Under the pieces are notes generated by a model. It ran no database searches. It had not been told where the DNA came from and saw nothing but the letters and a program-made list of their open reading frames with translations. Positions 33,550-42,528 of a DNA stretch of 64,000 nucleotides are shown here, in pieces. The position numbers and the translations under genes are program-made. The stretch comes from Dyadobacter sp. CY323. GTDB lineage: Bacteria > Bacteroidota > Bacteroidia > Cytophagales > Spirosomataceae. Every line of letters begins with the position of its first letter. The stretch's first letter is position 1. The stretch is from NCBI RefSeq assembly GCF_021390245.1, contig NZ_JAJUXH010000017.1, positions 1 to 64,000 on the forward strand, read 5' to 3'.

Positions 33550-34254
33550 TCAACTTTTTCTTTTTCGGATGTTTTCAGCAACCGACAGCAGAATGTACAA
33601 GATCAGTATGACGGGGATAGCCAGAATTTTCAATGAGATCAGTAGTGTTACAGTGGCGAGTATCAGGATATACCTCGCCTCGTTTCCTCTCCATCCGAAG
33701 TTTTTGAATTTCAGCGCGATCAAAGGCATTTCCATCACCAGGAGATATGACATGACGACCGTTAAAATCAGCAGGTTATTGGTATTGATAATAATATCCT
33801 TCCAAAACTCTCCCTGCGTGTGAACAATCAGCGGGAGGGAGGCGATCAGCATGGCGTTTGCAGGCGTCGGTACCCCGATGAACGAATCCGACTGGCGCGG
33901 ATCGTTGTTGAATTTGGCAAGTCTGATCGCCGAAAAAATGGCGATGATCATTGCTGCGTAAGCTTTCCAGATGCCAAAAAGGTCGGGAATGCTTTGCATC
34001 AGTAATTGATATACAATAATGGAAGGAAGTACGCCAAAGGTCACCATATCCGCCAGCGAATCGAGGTCTTTTCCGATCGCCGAGCTCACTTTAAGTATCC
34101 GGGCTAAAAAACCATCGAAAAAATCGAAGATCAGGGCCACGCCGATCAGCACACAGGATAACAAAAGGTTGTTATGAAAAGCCTCCACTACACCAATGCA
34201 ACCACATAGGAGATTTCCGCAGGTAAATGCATTTGGAATATTTCGACGGATCAT
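33550..34254 (-). CDS. pssA: CDP-diacylglycerol--serine O-phosphatidyltransferase
   Basis: The 234-residue integral membrane enzyme carries the CDP-alcohol phosphotransferase motif, here 'DFFDGFLARILK' followed by 'GKDLDSLADM', supplying the Asp residues for the metal site. About six to seven membrane segments follow. 'IPNAFTCGNLLCG' at the N-terminus is typical of the PssA class II group rather than PgsA. The enzyme makes phosphatidylserine, the precursor of phosphatidylethanolamine. It starts 18 bases after the MBL hydrolase stop and ends 81 bases before the FabH-like gene on the same strand. Confidence 0.93.
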   Translation of the reverse strand: MIRRNIPNAFTCGNLLCGCIGVVEAFHNNLLLSCVLIGVALIFDFFDGFLARILKVSSAIGKDLDSLADMVTFGVLPSIIVYQLLMQSIPDLFGIWKAYAAMIIAIFSAIRLAKFNNDPRQSDSFIGVPTPANAMLIASLPLIVHTQGEFWKDIIINTNNLLILTVVMSYLLVMEMPLIALKFKNFGWRGNEARYILILATVTLLISLKILAIPVILILYILLSVAENIRKRKS

Positions 34255-34272
34255 TTTCGGAGGATTTGTGGG

Positions 34273-34911
34273 TTATTTAAAGAAAGGATTGTTTTTCTTC
34301 TCAAACCCGATCGTGGTGGGCTCCATATGGCCTGCGTACACCTTATAATCGTCGGGTAATGTAAAAAGTTGCGTCTGAATGCTGGATAGCAGTGTCTGGT
34401 GATCTCCTCCCGGCAGGTCCGTTCTGCCAATGCTCATCCGGAAAAGTACGTCGCCACCGATCACAAACTTCGCCGCCTCACTTACAAACGCGACGTGCCC
34501 CGGCGCGTGGCCCGGAACGAAAATGATCTTCAGTTCGGTATTTCCAAATTTTACGGTTTCACCTTCCACAAGATAGGAATCGATTTCCGGCTCGTCAAAT
34601 TGTGAAAATCCGTAATTCGACGCGTATGTTTTTACTGCTTTTAGTAATGGTTCGTCGGATTTATGCAGTGCAAATGGAATGTTGTATTTCCGCTTTAATG
34701 CAGCAATGCCGAGAACGTGGTCAATATGGGCGTGGGTATTTACAATCTGCACCGGTTTCAATGCATTTACCTCGATGAAATTGGATAGTTCCGCCAGTTC
34801 CGACCTGTCATGACAGCCCGGATCGATGATGATGGCTTCTTTGGTTTCATCAAAAAGCAGGTATGTATTTTCAGAGAAAGGATTAAAAACAAAGCTTTGA
34901 ACTTGTACCAT
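34273..34911 (-). CDS. MBL-fold metallohydrolase (glyoxalase II-like)
   Basis: The 212-residue protein has the metallo-beta-lactamase metal motif HxHxDH at residues 60-65 (THAHIDH), 'FVPGHAPGHVAFV' with the third His, 'VIGGDVLFRMSIGR' with the bridging Asp and 'VYAGHMEPTT' with the last His. This layout is that of short glyoxalase II-like hydrolases, which open thioesters of glutathione or other thiols. Bacteroidota lack glutathione in most cases, so the substrate is unsure. It heads a unit with pssA and fabH on the minus strand. Confidence 0.93.
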   Translation of the reverse strand: MVQVQSFVFNPFSENTYLLFDETKEAIIIDPGCHDRSELAELSNFIEVNALKPVQIVNTHAHIDHVLGIAALKRKYNIPFALHKSDEPLLKAVKTYASNYGFSQFDEPEIDSYLVEGETVKFGNTELKIIFVPGHAPGHVAFVSEAAKFVIGGDVLFRMSIGRTDLPGGDHQTLLSSIQTQLFTLPDDYKVYAGHMEPTTIGFEKKNNPFFK

Positions 34912-34996
34912 CGAGCAGTCTTTTGCGTGTTTAACAGAGATGCGAAGTTACAAAACACTTCGCAAACGACTTGTCGGGGATGAGATGTAAAAACAA

Positions 34997-35026
34997 AACG
35001 CCATCCTGCCGAAACAGAATGGCGTT
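34997..35026 (-). terminator. terminator of the 35 kb lipoprotein gene
   Basis: AACGCCAT (34997-35004) pairs with ATGGCGTT (35019-35026), with an inner CTG/CAG pair extending the stem. In the minus direction the stem is followed by TTGTTTTTAC. Confidence 0.7.
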
Positions 35027-35045
35027 CTCGCATGAAAGGGAAGCC

Positions 35046-35756
35046 TTAATTTACTGCTACTTCTTTAATGGTTACTTTTGCCCGGTCAAAATACAGTGTA
35101 TTCAGCCCCTCGAAACCGGAATCGCTTCCGATAAACAGCCACAACTCTCCTTGTGCATTCACTTTAACCGTGAAAGGCTTGTCTGCATTAGACCTTTTTA
35201 CAATCGCATATTTTTCTTCTTCCAGACCATTGCTCGCATTCCCCAGCAGGACCGCATCTTTTCCTTCATTGGCTTGCTGACCTTTATCCAATGTAAATTC
35301 ATAGAACTTGTTAACAAGCTTTTTCGCAGGTTCTACCGGGGAAGCGCCGGCTTTAATGTAAACCGATGATGAAGGGGAACCCCCTGCGCCGGGAGCGCCC
35401 TCCGAGTACTTGGTTGCCAGGTCAAGATCAAAAACAACACTATAAGTGCCATTTGGCACCAGGCCTGTGATTTTCTTCTTGAGATACATAAACATGTCAT
35501 CGCTCCGGTTCTGAGCCTGCAGCATGTAGGCAAACTTTTTGACGTCAAGTCCGGCAGGCAAATTGGTGCGGCCCGATCTGAACTGGATGGTTGCCGTGTC
35601 TGTCTCGGTCGAATACTCCGCGAGCTCGGACGCCCAGCCGTCTGCAGAAGTTTCGAAGCTCGAATCCACGGTGGTAATGGCGTCGAGCGTGTCGTCATTG
35701 CAGGCTGACATCAGTAGCGTAATTGCCAAACCGGCACACAAAATCGATTTTTTCAT
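35046..35756 (-). CDS. lipoprotein of unknown function
   Basis: The 236-residue protein starts with a lipoprotein signal, 'AITLLMSACNDDT', lipidated at Cys19, and is therefore membrane-anchored outside the cytoplasm. The mature part looks all-beta, with 'TYSVVFDLDLATKY', 'EFTLDKGQQANEG' and a final 'LYFDRAKVTIKEVAV' resembling jelly-roll/carbohydrate-binding sandwiches of the kind in surface lipoproteins. I do not recognise a named family. It is monocistronic: a terminator follows and the next gene upstream is 87 bases away on the same strand. Role unknown. Confidence 0.82.
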   Translation of the reverse strand: MKKSILCAGLAITLLMSACNDDTLDAITTVDSSFETSADGWASELAEYSTETDTATIQFRSGRTNLPAGLDVKKFAYMLQAQNRSDDMFMYLKKKITGLVPNGTYSVVFDLDLATKYSEGAPGAGGSPSSSVYIKAGASPVEPAKKLVNKFYEFTLDKGQQANEGKDAVLLGNASNGLEEEKYAIVKRSNADKPFTVKVNAQGELWLFIGSDSGFEGLNTLYFDRAKVTIKEVAVN

Positions 35757-35843
35757 GGTTTTAAGTAAATGAACTGAGTACTAAAAAATGGATTATTACC
35801 TGTCAGATCAGTTTATCTGTGGATTGGTTGGAAACAAATTTCA

Positions 35844-36548
35844 TTACCCAATCAAAAATATAACCGGCTTTTTGTGCAGATCGGGCTTTTTTGCTTTCCA
35901 GTTTTTTACGGAATGTGTGGCAATGAATTCATTTTCAGAGGTAATGTCCGACGCTATGCAAAGAAGTGTTTCAGGTGCACATGTATCCAAAACGGCTTCC
36001 AAAAGTTGATTATTGCGAAATGGGGTTTCCATGAAAATTTGCGTCTGCAGCTTTTGCCTCGCATCCCGTTCCAAACCCTGAATCATTTTTTTTCGCAGTA
36101 TTTTATCAATTGGCAAATACCCGTGAAATGTGAAAGATTGCCCGCTCATGCCCGATGCCATCAATGCAAGTAAAATGGAAGACGGTCCCACGAGCGGAAC
36201 TACTTTTATTCCGAGCTGATGCGCATAATGCACCGCCACCGCACCCGGGTCGGCAACGCCCGGACAGCCAGCTTCTGAAATCACTCCGGCACTCTGTTTT
36301 AGTTTTGTTAATGCATCGCGGGTAGCATCTTCCGGAGTATCCTTATTCAATTCTATAAAAGTCAGATCGTCAATCACTTTGCCCAGTTTTAAGCTGCTGA
36401 TGAAACGCCTGGCAGTCCGCACGTTTTCTACAAAAAATACATCGAGATTACGTATCGCGTTACGGATTTCGGGGCCGATTACTGCATCCTGAGTTCCGTC
36501 TGCGAGTATGGTTGGTATCAAATAAAGGAGTATACCCGATTCATTCAT
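35844..36548 (-). CDS. SAM-dependent methyltransferase, RsmI/tetrapyrrole methylase fold
   Basis: The 234-residue protein has the tetrapyrrole methylase pattern of RsmI: an N-terminal 'LYLIPTILADG' in place of 'LYVVATPIGN', 'FFVENVRTARRFI', 'VISEAGCPGVADPGA' for SAM binding and 'VPLVGPSSILLALMASG'. RsmI 2'-O-methylates C1402 of 16S rRNA. The divergent N-terminus and short length suggest the YraL/RsmI side family found next to the canonical gene in Bacteroidota, whose target is unclear. No catalytic residue is obviously lost. It is divergent from the Cys-rich lipoprotein gene. Confidence 0.88.
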   Translation of the reverse strand: MNESGILLYLIPTILADGTQDAVIGPEIRNAIRNLDVFFVENVRTARRFISSLKLGKVIDDLTFIELNKDTPEDATRDALTKLKQSAGVISEAGCPGVADPGAVAVHYAHQLGIKVVPLVGPSSILLALMASGMSGQSFTFHGYLPIDKILRKKMIQGLERDARQKLQTQIFMETPFRNNQLLEAVLDTCAPETLLCIASDITSENEFIATHSVKNWKAKKPDLHKKPVIFLIG

Positions 36549-36624
36549 AAGAGATTATAATTATCAATTCGTTCCAACCAAATGGCCAAAAACGGAATCA
36601 TATGGGAAGTACAAAAATAAAACA

Positions 36625-37059
36625 ATGAAAAGGCTTTTATATATATCCCTGATATTGACCGTTCTGTTTGCTTGTAAAAACGATAGCATGGATACATTGG
36701 ATAATCCGGCTGCTTTCGCCAGCACCATATCAGGTACATGGAAACTGGTTGCGGTGGAAAGATCATCCATAGATAATAAAAATGTATGGGAACCTGTTCC
36801 CGCCGCACAGGCAGATACTCTTATTTTCAGAGGCGATGGCTTAATTTTATATGGCGACGGTTCTCCCAGATGCTGCGCCCCCAAATCACTGGTCATCAAT
36901 GGTAATTTAATGGACATTAAACCACAGACGGCGATACCGGCCAATCCGCTTTGCGCTCGGGTGAACTGCGTCTACTGCCCGAGCTGGGATCTTTCATTGA
37001 CCGGTAACCAGCTCATTATCTCGTCCTGCTTGGGTTTTCGGGAAAAATACGTCAGATAA
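36625..37059 (+). CDS. cysteine-rich lipocalin-like lipoprotein
   Basis: The 144-residue protein begins with a lipoprotein signal ('LTVLFACKND', lipid Cys17). 'ISGTWKLVAVE' and 'TLIFRGDGLILYGDG' recall the lipocalin-like small lipoproteins common in this phylum. Beyond the lipid Cys it has six more: Cys83, 84, 110, 115, 118 and 135, a number that suggests disulfides or a metal site. No function is known. It lies 76 bases after the divergent methyltransferase start and its end overlaps the convergent hydrolase by 8 bases. Confidence 0.75.
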   Translation: MKRLLYISLILTVLFACKNDSMDTLDNPAAFASTISGTWKLVAVERSSIDNKNVWEPVPAAQADTLIFRGDGLILYGDGSPRCCAPKSLVINGNLMDIKPQTAIPANPLCARVNCVYCPSWDLSLTGNQLIISSCLGFREKYVR

Positions 37060-37828
37060 CTTCGTCTAAAAATTTCATCAGTACCGCCACAAATTCCTTT
37101 GGCTGCTCAGCTTGTACCCAATGGCCGGCATTTTCAATGGTTTGCAGCCTCGTATTTGGGAAAAGATCCTGGATGCCTTCCAGATCTTCGTCAAGTATAT
37201 AGTTGGATTTCTCGCCGCGTATGAAAAGAACAGGCGTCTCGATGCGTTGATCGGATTTTATTTCCGTGCCTACTTTGGCCATGTCGGTAGTGAGCAGGGG
37301 CAGATTAAACCGCCAGCCAAATCCACCTTCATCTTTCCGGTACAGATTCTTCAGTAAAAACTGTCTTACGGTGGGGATGGGCTCGTATTGGCTCAATATT
37401 TCATCAGCCTCATTCCGACTTTCGATCGTATCGATCGGAATCGCATTTAAACCTTCAAGAATTCTCTTATGATGGATCGGGTAGGCTTTCGGCCCGATGT
37501 CCACGACTACCAGTGCTTCAAATGTGCCGGGATATGTGACCGCGTACTCCATCACGGTTTTCCCTCCCATCGAGTGTCCAATCAGGATCGGGTTTTCCAA
37601 ATGCTGCTGATCGATAAATTCTTTCAAATCAGCCGCCATTGCGGGGAAGGTAAGCGGACTTTCATGCGGGGAGCGGCCATGATTTCGCTGGTCTACCAGA
37701 AACACCCGGAAACCACGATCTGCGATGGTTTTACTAATTCCAAGCCAATTGTCCAACAGGCCAAACACGCCATGCAGGATGATCATCGGCTTTCCTTCTT
37801 CTCCTATTTGTTTAAAGTTGAGTTGCAT
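37052..37828 (-). CDS. alpha/beta hydrolase (YbfF-like esterase)
   Basis: The 258-residue enzyme has the hydrolase fold signatures: 'ILHGVFGLLDNW' with the oxyanion loop, 'DQRNHGRSPH', the nucleophile elbow GHSMGG with Ser86, and 'NAGHWVQAEQP' with the catalytic His near the C-terminus. Its best matches by eye are the YbfF group of acyl-CoA/ester hydrolases. It has no signal peptide. The gene is convergent with the Cys-rich lipoprotein gene (8-base overlap) and is followed upstream by the long control region of the TonB receptor. The substrate is unknown. Confidence 0.92.
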   Translation of the reverse strand: MQLNFKQIGEEGKPMIILHGVFGLLDNWLGISKTIADRGFRVFLVDQRNHGRSPHESPLTFPAMAADLKEFIDQQHLENPILIGHSMGGKTVMEYAVTYPGTFEALVVVDIGPKAYPIHHKRILEGLNAIPIDTIESRNEADEILSQYEPIPTVRQFLLKNLYRKDEGGFGWRFNLPLLTTDMAKVGTEIKSDQRIETPVLFIRGEKSNYILDEDLEGIQDLFPNTRLQTIENAGHWVQAEQPKEFVAVLMKFLDEVI

Positions 37829-38224
37829 ACATCGTGGGGATAATCATCTGCAAAAGTGCTACGATTTTCGGGAAGGCCGCCACTCGTCCATTCGAAATTT
37901 AACAATTACATCATATACCTTGTTTTGGTACCTCTTTTTTAAGACAAAATATTTACAAAAGGCAGTTTAAATTGTTTAAATCCGGTTTACAACTTGTTAG
38001 CCAATTATTAACAAAATTTTAGTAATCGGGCAAAGGCTAAAATATTGAAGTATTGTTACAGAATTCTGCATTATTCCAACAGGTCAAGTAGTTACGACGA
38101 GTAGTATTGCATTTTAGTAGGATTTAGGTTTTTGTTTCTAAATGAAAAAAGGTATTATTTTGCAACAAATATTTATTCATCGGTACCGATGATCCTTCGA
38201 GTACAAAAACAAACCACCAAATTT
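37829..38224. promoter_or_regulatory. AT-rich control region upstream of the first TonB receptor
   Basis: This 396-base stretch has no gene. On the plus strand TTTG at 38131-38134 and TTATTTTG at 38155-38162 match the Bacteroidota promoter with a 20-base spacer and one mismatch; it would start transcription near 38169 and so favours the receptor ATG at 38225. The first 250 bases hold AT-rich DNA; I see no further motif. Confidence 0.45.
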
Positions 38225-41200
38225 ATGAACGGGAAAAGTTTACTTTTCAGGGCAGCGTGTTTGACGCTGGTATCACTTCTATTAACGTTATTCGGGCCGG
38301 ATGTAATGGCCCAGGTTACTTCATCTGCAATTACTGGCCGGGTTACAGACACTAAAGGCGAGGCTCTGCCAGGGGCGACTGTTGTCGCCATTCACACGCC
38401 ATCCGGAACGAAGTATGGCTCCATTACCAACGAGCAGGGACTTTACACGATCCCGGCAGTTCGGGTCGGCGGACCTTTCACGGTCACTGTTTCTTTTGTT
38501 GGATTTAATGACAAATCGCAGGAGAACATTTACGCGAACCTGGGAACTGCGGCAAACGTCAATTTCGATCTGCAGGACGGCGGTACCCAATTAAGCGAGG
38601 TGGTCGTAACGGGCGCGGGAAGCGACATCTTCAGTTCTGACCGGACAGGAGCTGCCACTACATTTAATAAAGGGTTGATAACCAGCCTGCCGACTTTGGG
38701 TAGAACGCTGAACGACATTACCAAATACAATGCGTACAGCAATGGCCGCTCATTTGGTGGCCAGGACAGCCGTTACAATAACTTTACCATCGACGGTTCG
38801 GTTTTCAACAATGGATTTGGATTGGGTAACGAAGCAGCAGCAGGTGGCCGGACAGGTTCTTCTGCCATTTCTCTGGACGCCATTGAAGAGGTTCAGATCA
38901 ATATCGCACCTTATGACATTCGCCAGTCGGGTTTTGCGGGAGCGGGTATTAATGCGGTAACGCGTTCAGGAACAAATGAATTTTCGGGTTCTGTTTTTCA
39001 CTTTTTCAAAAACAAAAGCCTTGCGGGTGATAAGACTGACGGTAACAAGATCAATGTCACCGAGTTTAATGAGAAAACTACAGGATTCCGTCTTGGTGGC
39101 CCGATCATTAAAAACAAACTTTTCTTCTTTGTTAACGGAGAGTTTGTAAAACGGTCAAGCCCGGCATTGGATTTCGTGCTTAACCGCGGACAAAAAGGAG
39201 ATAACGTTTCGCGTACTACTGCCGCTGATCTGGAAGATCTTGGCGCATTCATGAAAGAGAAATTCGACTACAATATCGGTGCGATCGACGGTTTCAACAA
39301 TGAGAACAAGAGTAACAAATTCCTAGGCCGCATTGACTACAACATCAGCGACGCGCACAAGCTGACTGTTCGTTACTCGCACCACGATTCTGATTCTGAC
39401 GTTTTGATCAGCCAGAGCAACAGTAGCAACACAGCTGGTTTCGGTAACCGTACCAACTCACTTTCAGCCATTTCACCTGAAAATACGGGCTACATTATCC
39501 AGGATAACACGCGTTCTTTCGTAGCTGAACTGAACTCCAATTTCGGCGGAAAATTTGCGAACAACCTGATCGGTACATTCAACAAGCAAATTGAGGACAG
39601 AAAGTATAAAGCGCCGATCTTCCCGACGGTTGAAATCCAGAAAGACGGATCGACATACACCACAATCGGTTCTGATCCATTTACACCAAACAACAGACTG
39701 GATTACTCTACGCTGAATATCACGGATAACCTGACGTATTTCGCAGGAAAGCACACATTGACTGCCGGCGCATCTTACGAATATTTCAAGTCGAACAACC
39801 TGTTCTTCCCGACTTCGAATGGAGTTTATGTATTCAAATCGATCCAGGATTTCAAGAATGCAGCCAATGCATATCTGGCTAATCCAAATCTGACGGTCGC
39901 GCCGGACACATTGGTTCGTTTCAACTACCGCTACTCATTGCTTCCGGGCGGCGCGGCACCCTGGCAGGTGTTCAAAACGCAGACGATCAGTTTGTATGTT
40001 CAGGATGAATACCAGGTTACGCCGAATTTCAAGCTTACAGCCGGTCTTCGTGGCGATTACATCACGATCCCGAATACATCAAAACAATATTATAATGCAG
40101 AAGTGGCTGCGATAGAATTCAAAGATCCTGCCGGCGCACCTTATAATGTAAATACGGGTAATGTCCCGAAAGCGCGCGTTTATCTGTCGCCGCGTATCGG
40201 TTTCAACTGGGATGTAAAAGGAAACCGCACTACGCAGGTTCGCGGTGGAACCGGTTTGTTCTTGTCAAGAATTCCTTACGTTTTGATCTCCAACCAATTG
40301 GGTAACAACGGGGTGAACTCTGCGACGATCGTTGGGAACAACACGACTGCATATCCATTTACATTGGATCCATCACGTTACAACCCCACCTCATCGGCTC
40401 CATTGCGCGGATATCAGGTTAATGCATCCGATGAAAACCTGAAATTTCCGCAAGTTTGGAAAAGCAACATTGGTATCGATCAGCAATTGGGCTGGGGCGT
40501 AATTGCAACTGTTGAAGGGATTTTAAACAAAAATTACAATGCACTCCGCTACATCGACGTGAACCTGAAAGCGCCTACGGCACAGTTTGCAGGTCCCGAC
40601 CAACGCGACCGCTTCCCGGCTTCCGGCTTGTCGGGTGCGGCAGTTAACCCTGCTCGGTTGATCAATACAGATGTTTCTAACGTTTACGTTTTGACCAACA
40701 CAAACAAAGGTTACTCGTACTCAATCACAGGTAAACTTGAAAAAGCAGCGACCCGCGGCTTCGGTGGAATGATCGGTTATACTTACGGACAAGCAAAAGA
40801 CATTGCTTCAGTATCCAGTACAGTCGAAGGTAACGTGCCGGGTATTAATGGCCTGAACTACCTGGATCTTGCATGGTCCGGTAACGATTTGCGTCACCGT
40901 TTTGTAGGTTATGTAACTTATCGCAAAGAGTATGGCGGTAAATTCGGCGGAGCAACGATGTTTACTTTGGGTGGCGTTTCCAACAGCGGAACGAAGCTTT
41001 CTTACATCAGCTCGACGGATTTGAATGGCGACGGTCAGAACAACGACTTGCTTTACGTTCCAAACAGCGCTTCCGAAATCACATTCTCTACGCTTACTAC
41101 AACTGCAAATGGCAAAACATACACATTCTCGCCGGAGCAGCAAACAGAAGCTTTCCAGAAATACATCGACAACCATCCTTATTTGTCAAAAAGAAAAGGA

Positions 41201-41575
41201 CAATATACCGAGCGTAATGGCGGTGCATATCCCTGGCTGACCAGATTCGACATTACAGTTGAGCAGGATTTCTACGTGAAAGTTGGCGCGAAAGAAAAGA
41301 AAAACATCATTCGTCTGAGAGCTGACATTTTCAACGTTGGTAATATGATCAGCAATAAATGGGGCGTTGGAAACCAGGTAACTGTTTCTTCCAACTCCTC
41401 GCAATCCAACCCGCTCAACTTCGCAAGCGTTTCGTCGCAGGGAATTCCTTCATACAGAATGGGAACGCAGGTTGTGAATGGTGAAACCGTGTTGGTTCAG
41501 GATGCTTTCGTGAAGGGCCGTACGATCAATGACGTTTGGCAGGCACAGATTGGTATCCGTTATATCTTCAATTAA
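38225..41575 (+). CDS. TonB-dependent receptor with CarboxypepD_reg domain, Oar-like
   Basis: The call is 1116 residues from ATG 38225, giving a proper signal peptide (about 31 residues, ending 'DVMAQ'); an upstream ATG at 38132 lacks one and would lie upstream of the predicted transcript start. The mature protein begins with a CarboxypepD_reg-like domain ('SSAITGRVTDTKGEALPGAT'), then a plug ('SEVVVTGAGSDIFSSDRTGA') and a large beta-barrel ending in '...IGIRYIFN', a terminal Phe-type strand. The plug lacks a canonical TonB box visible to me. Size and 'DIRQSGFAGAGINAVTRSGTN' (in part) match Oar-like outer membrane proteins of Cytophagales. No SusD gene follows, so substrate is unknown. A terminator closes the gene. 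Confidence 0.92.
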   Translation: MNGKSLLFRAACLTLVSLLLTLFGPDVMAQVTSSAITGRVTDTKGEALPGATVVAIHTPSGTKYGSITNEQGLYTIPAVRVGGPFTVTVSFVGFNDKSQENIYANLGTAANVNFDLQDGGTQLSEVVVTGAGSDIFSSDRTGAATTFNKGLITSLPTLGRTLNDITKYNAYSNGRSFGGQDSRYNNFTIDGSVFNNGFGLGNEAAAGGRTGSSAISLDAIEEVQINIAPYDIRQSGFAGAGINAVTRSGTNEFSGSVFHFFKNKSLAGDKTDGNKINVTEFNEKTTGFRLGGPIIKNKLFFFVNGEFVKRSSPALDFVLNRGQKGDNVSRTTAADLEDLGAFMKEKFDYNIGAIDGFNNENKSNKFLGRIDYNISDAHKLTVRYSHHDSDSDVLISQSNSSNTAGFGNRTNSLSAISPENTGYIIQDNTRSFVAELNSNFGGKFANNLIGTFNKQIEDRKYKAPIFPTVEIQKDGSTYTTIGSDPFTPNNRLDYSTLNITDNLTYFAGKHTLTAGASYEYFKSNNLFFPTSNGVYVFKSIQDFKNAANAYLANPNLTVAPDTLVRFNYRYSLLPGGAAPWQVFKTQTISLYVQDEYQVTPNFKLTAGLRGDYITIPNTSKQYYNAEVAAIEFKDPAGAPYNVNTGNVPKARVYLSPRIGFNWDVKGNRTTQVRGGTGLFLSRIPYVLISNQLGNNGVNSATIVGNNTTAYPFTLDPSRYNPTSSAPLRGYQVNASDENLKFPQVWKSNIGIDQQLGWGVIATVEGILNKNYNALRYIDVNLKAPTAQFAGPDQRDRFPASGLSGAAVNPARLINTDVSNVYVLTNTNKGYSYSITGKLEKAATRGFGGMIGYTYGQAKDIASVSSTVEGNVPGINGLNYLDLAWSGNDLRHRFVGYVTYRKEYGGKFGGATMFTLGGVSNSGTKLSYISSTDLNGDGQNNDLLYVPNSASEITFSTLTTTANGKTYTFSPEQQTEAFQKYIDNHPYLSKRKGQYTERNGGAYPWLTRFDITVEQDFYVKVGAKEKKNIIRLRADIFNVGNMISNKWGVGNQVTVSSNSSQSNPLNFASVSSQGIPSYRMGTQVVNGETVLVQDAFVKGRTINDVWQAQIGIRYIFN

Positions 41576-41599
41576 GGTATAGTCAGGTTATAAATGCAG

Positions 41600-41630
41600 G
41601 AGCCCGGTCGTTTGGCCGGGCTCTTTGTAT
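41600..41630 (+). terminator. terminator of the Oar-like receptor gene
   Basis: GAGCCCGG (41600-41607) pairs with CCGGGCTC (41616-41623), extendable inward by TC/GG, and is followed by TTTGTAT. It also lies at the end of the convergent phosphodiesterase gene. Confidence 0.83.
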
Positions 41631-42518
41631 TTATTCCTTTTTATAAAAAATATTTTGTACCAAAACCGGATTATCCGTGCAAATGATATCGGGTCCGCCA
41701 CTAGCGACGATTTTTTGATATAAGGATTTGGAAACGGATGACTGGAGAGTATCAATGTTACCATTTGTACCGAGTGATGCGATCACATTCAACTGGTGTA
41801 TTTTCTCGTAAAACGACATATCCTGCAATTCTCTCGGAGTGAGCGCCACCAGATTTTCCATTGGTAACCCTGACTTTTCAACTGCGGCAATCAGCTTTTT
41901 ATCATTAAAGCCTACCGCCAGCATGAGGTCGGGCGCCAGCTGGTGTGCGATCCGGGCTTCTCCCAGAGAATAACAAATGAGAACCGATTTATTCAGATTT
42001 CCGCTCGCACGAAGCATATCAATCGTTTTGCGGATATTCGTCTCCGGTTTTTTATCTACAATCAGAATAAGGTTTTTTGCTTTGCTCCATACCAGCAGCT
42101 CCTGTAAAGTCGGCATTGAGTATTCCGTAATGCTGCCCCGCGAATCTTTCAGCTTTATCTCTCCCGCATACTCCCAACTCGTTTTACTCAGCAAACCGTT
42201 TGCATTAGTCCTGAGACTGAGATCGTCATCGTGCGAGATTACCAGTACTCCGTCTGCCGTTGTTCTCACATCAAATTCCAGCAGCACACAAGGAACATTC
42301 TGGTAAGTTTTCTCAAAAGTGGCCATACTATTGCCGGGAAGCCCATCTTCAGTACCTCCCTGATGGGCCATAATGAACGGCATTTCACGTTTGCCTGGTT
42401 TAAGGTAAGCTTTGAGCGCACCGGCGGAATTGAAATTACAAGCGGTCTGTTTTTGGGCCAATGCGGGAATGGCCGACACGATAAGGCCGGCAAGGATAAA
42501 TATGGACTTGAATTTCAT
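41631..42518 (-). CDS. exported glycerophosphodiester phosphodiesterase
   Basis: The 295-residue protein has a signal peptide (about 1-21, 'IPALAQ') and the GDPD catalytic layout: His52 in 'FIMAHQGG', Glu81 and Asp83 in 'LLEFDVRTT', and His96 in 'VISHDDDL'. It should act in the periplasm or at the surface, cutting glycerophosphodiesters to glycerol 3-phosphate. The 'QGGTEDGLPGNSMATF' insertion has an unusual Gln in place of the common Arg-Gly next to the first His. It lies 10 bases after the patatin gene on the same strand, so a lipid turnover pair is likely. Confidence 0.92.
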   Translation of the reverse strand: MKFKSIFILAGLIVSAIPALAQKQTACNFNSAGALKAYLKPGKREMPFIMAHQGGTEDGLPGNSMATFEKTYQNVPCVLLEFDVRTTADGVLVISHDDDLSLRTNANGLLSKTSWEYAGEIKLKDSRGSITEYSMPTLQELLVWSKAKNLILIVDKKPETNIRKTIDMLRASGNLNKSVLICYSLGEARIAHQLAPDLMLAVGFNDKKLIAAVEKSGLPMENLVALTPRELQDMSFYEKIHQLNVIASLGTNGNIDTLQSSVSKSLYQKIVASGGPDIICTDNPVLVQNIFYKKE

Positions 42519-42528
42519 AATGAATGCG

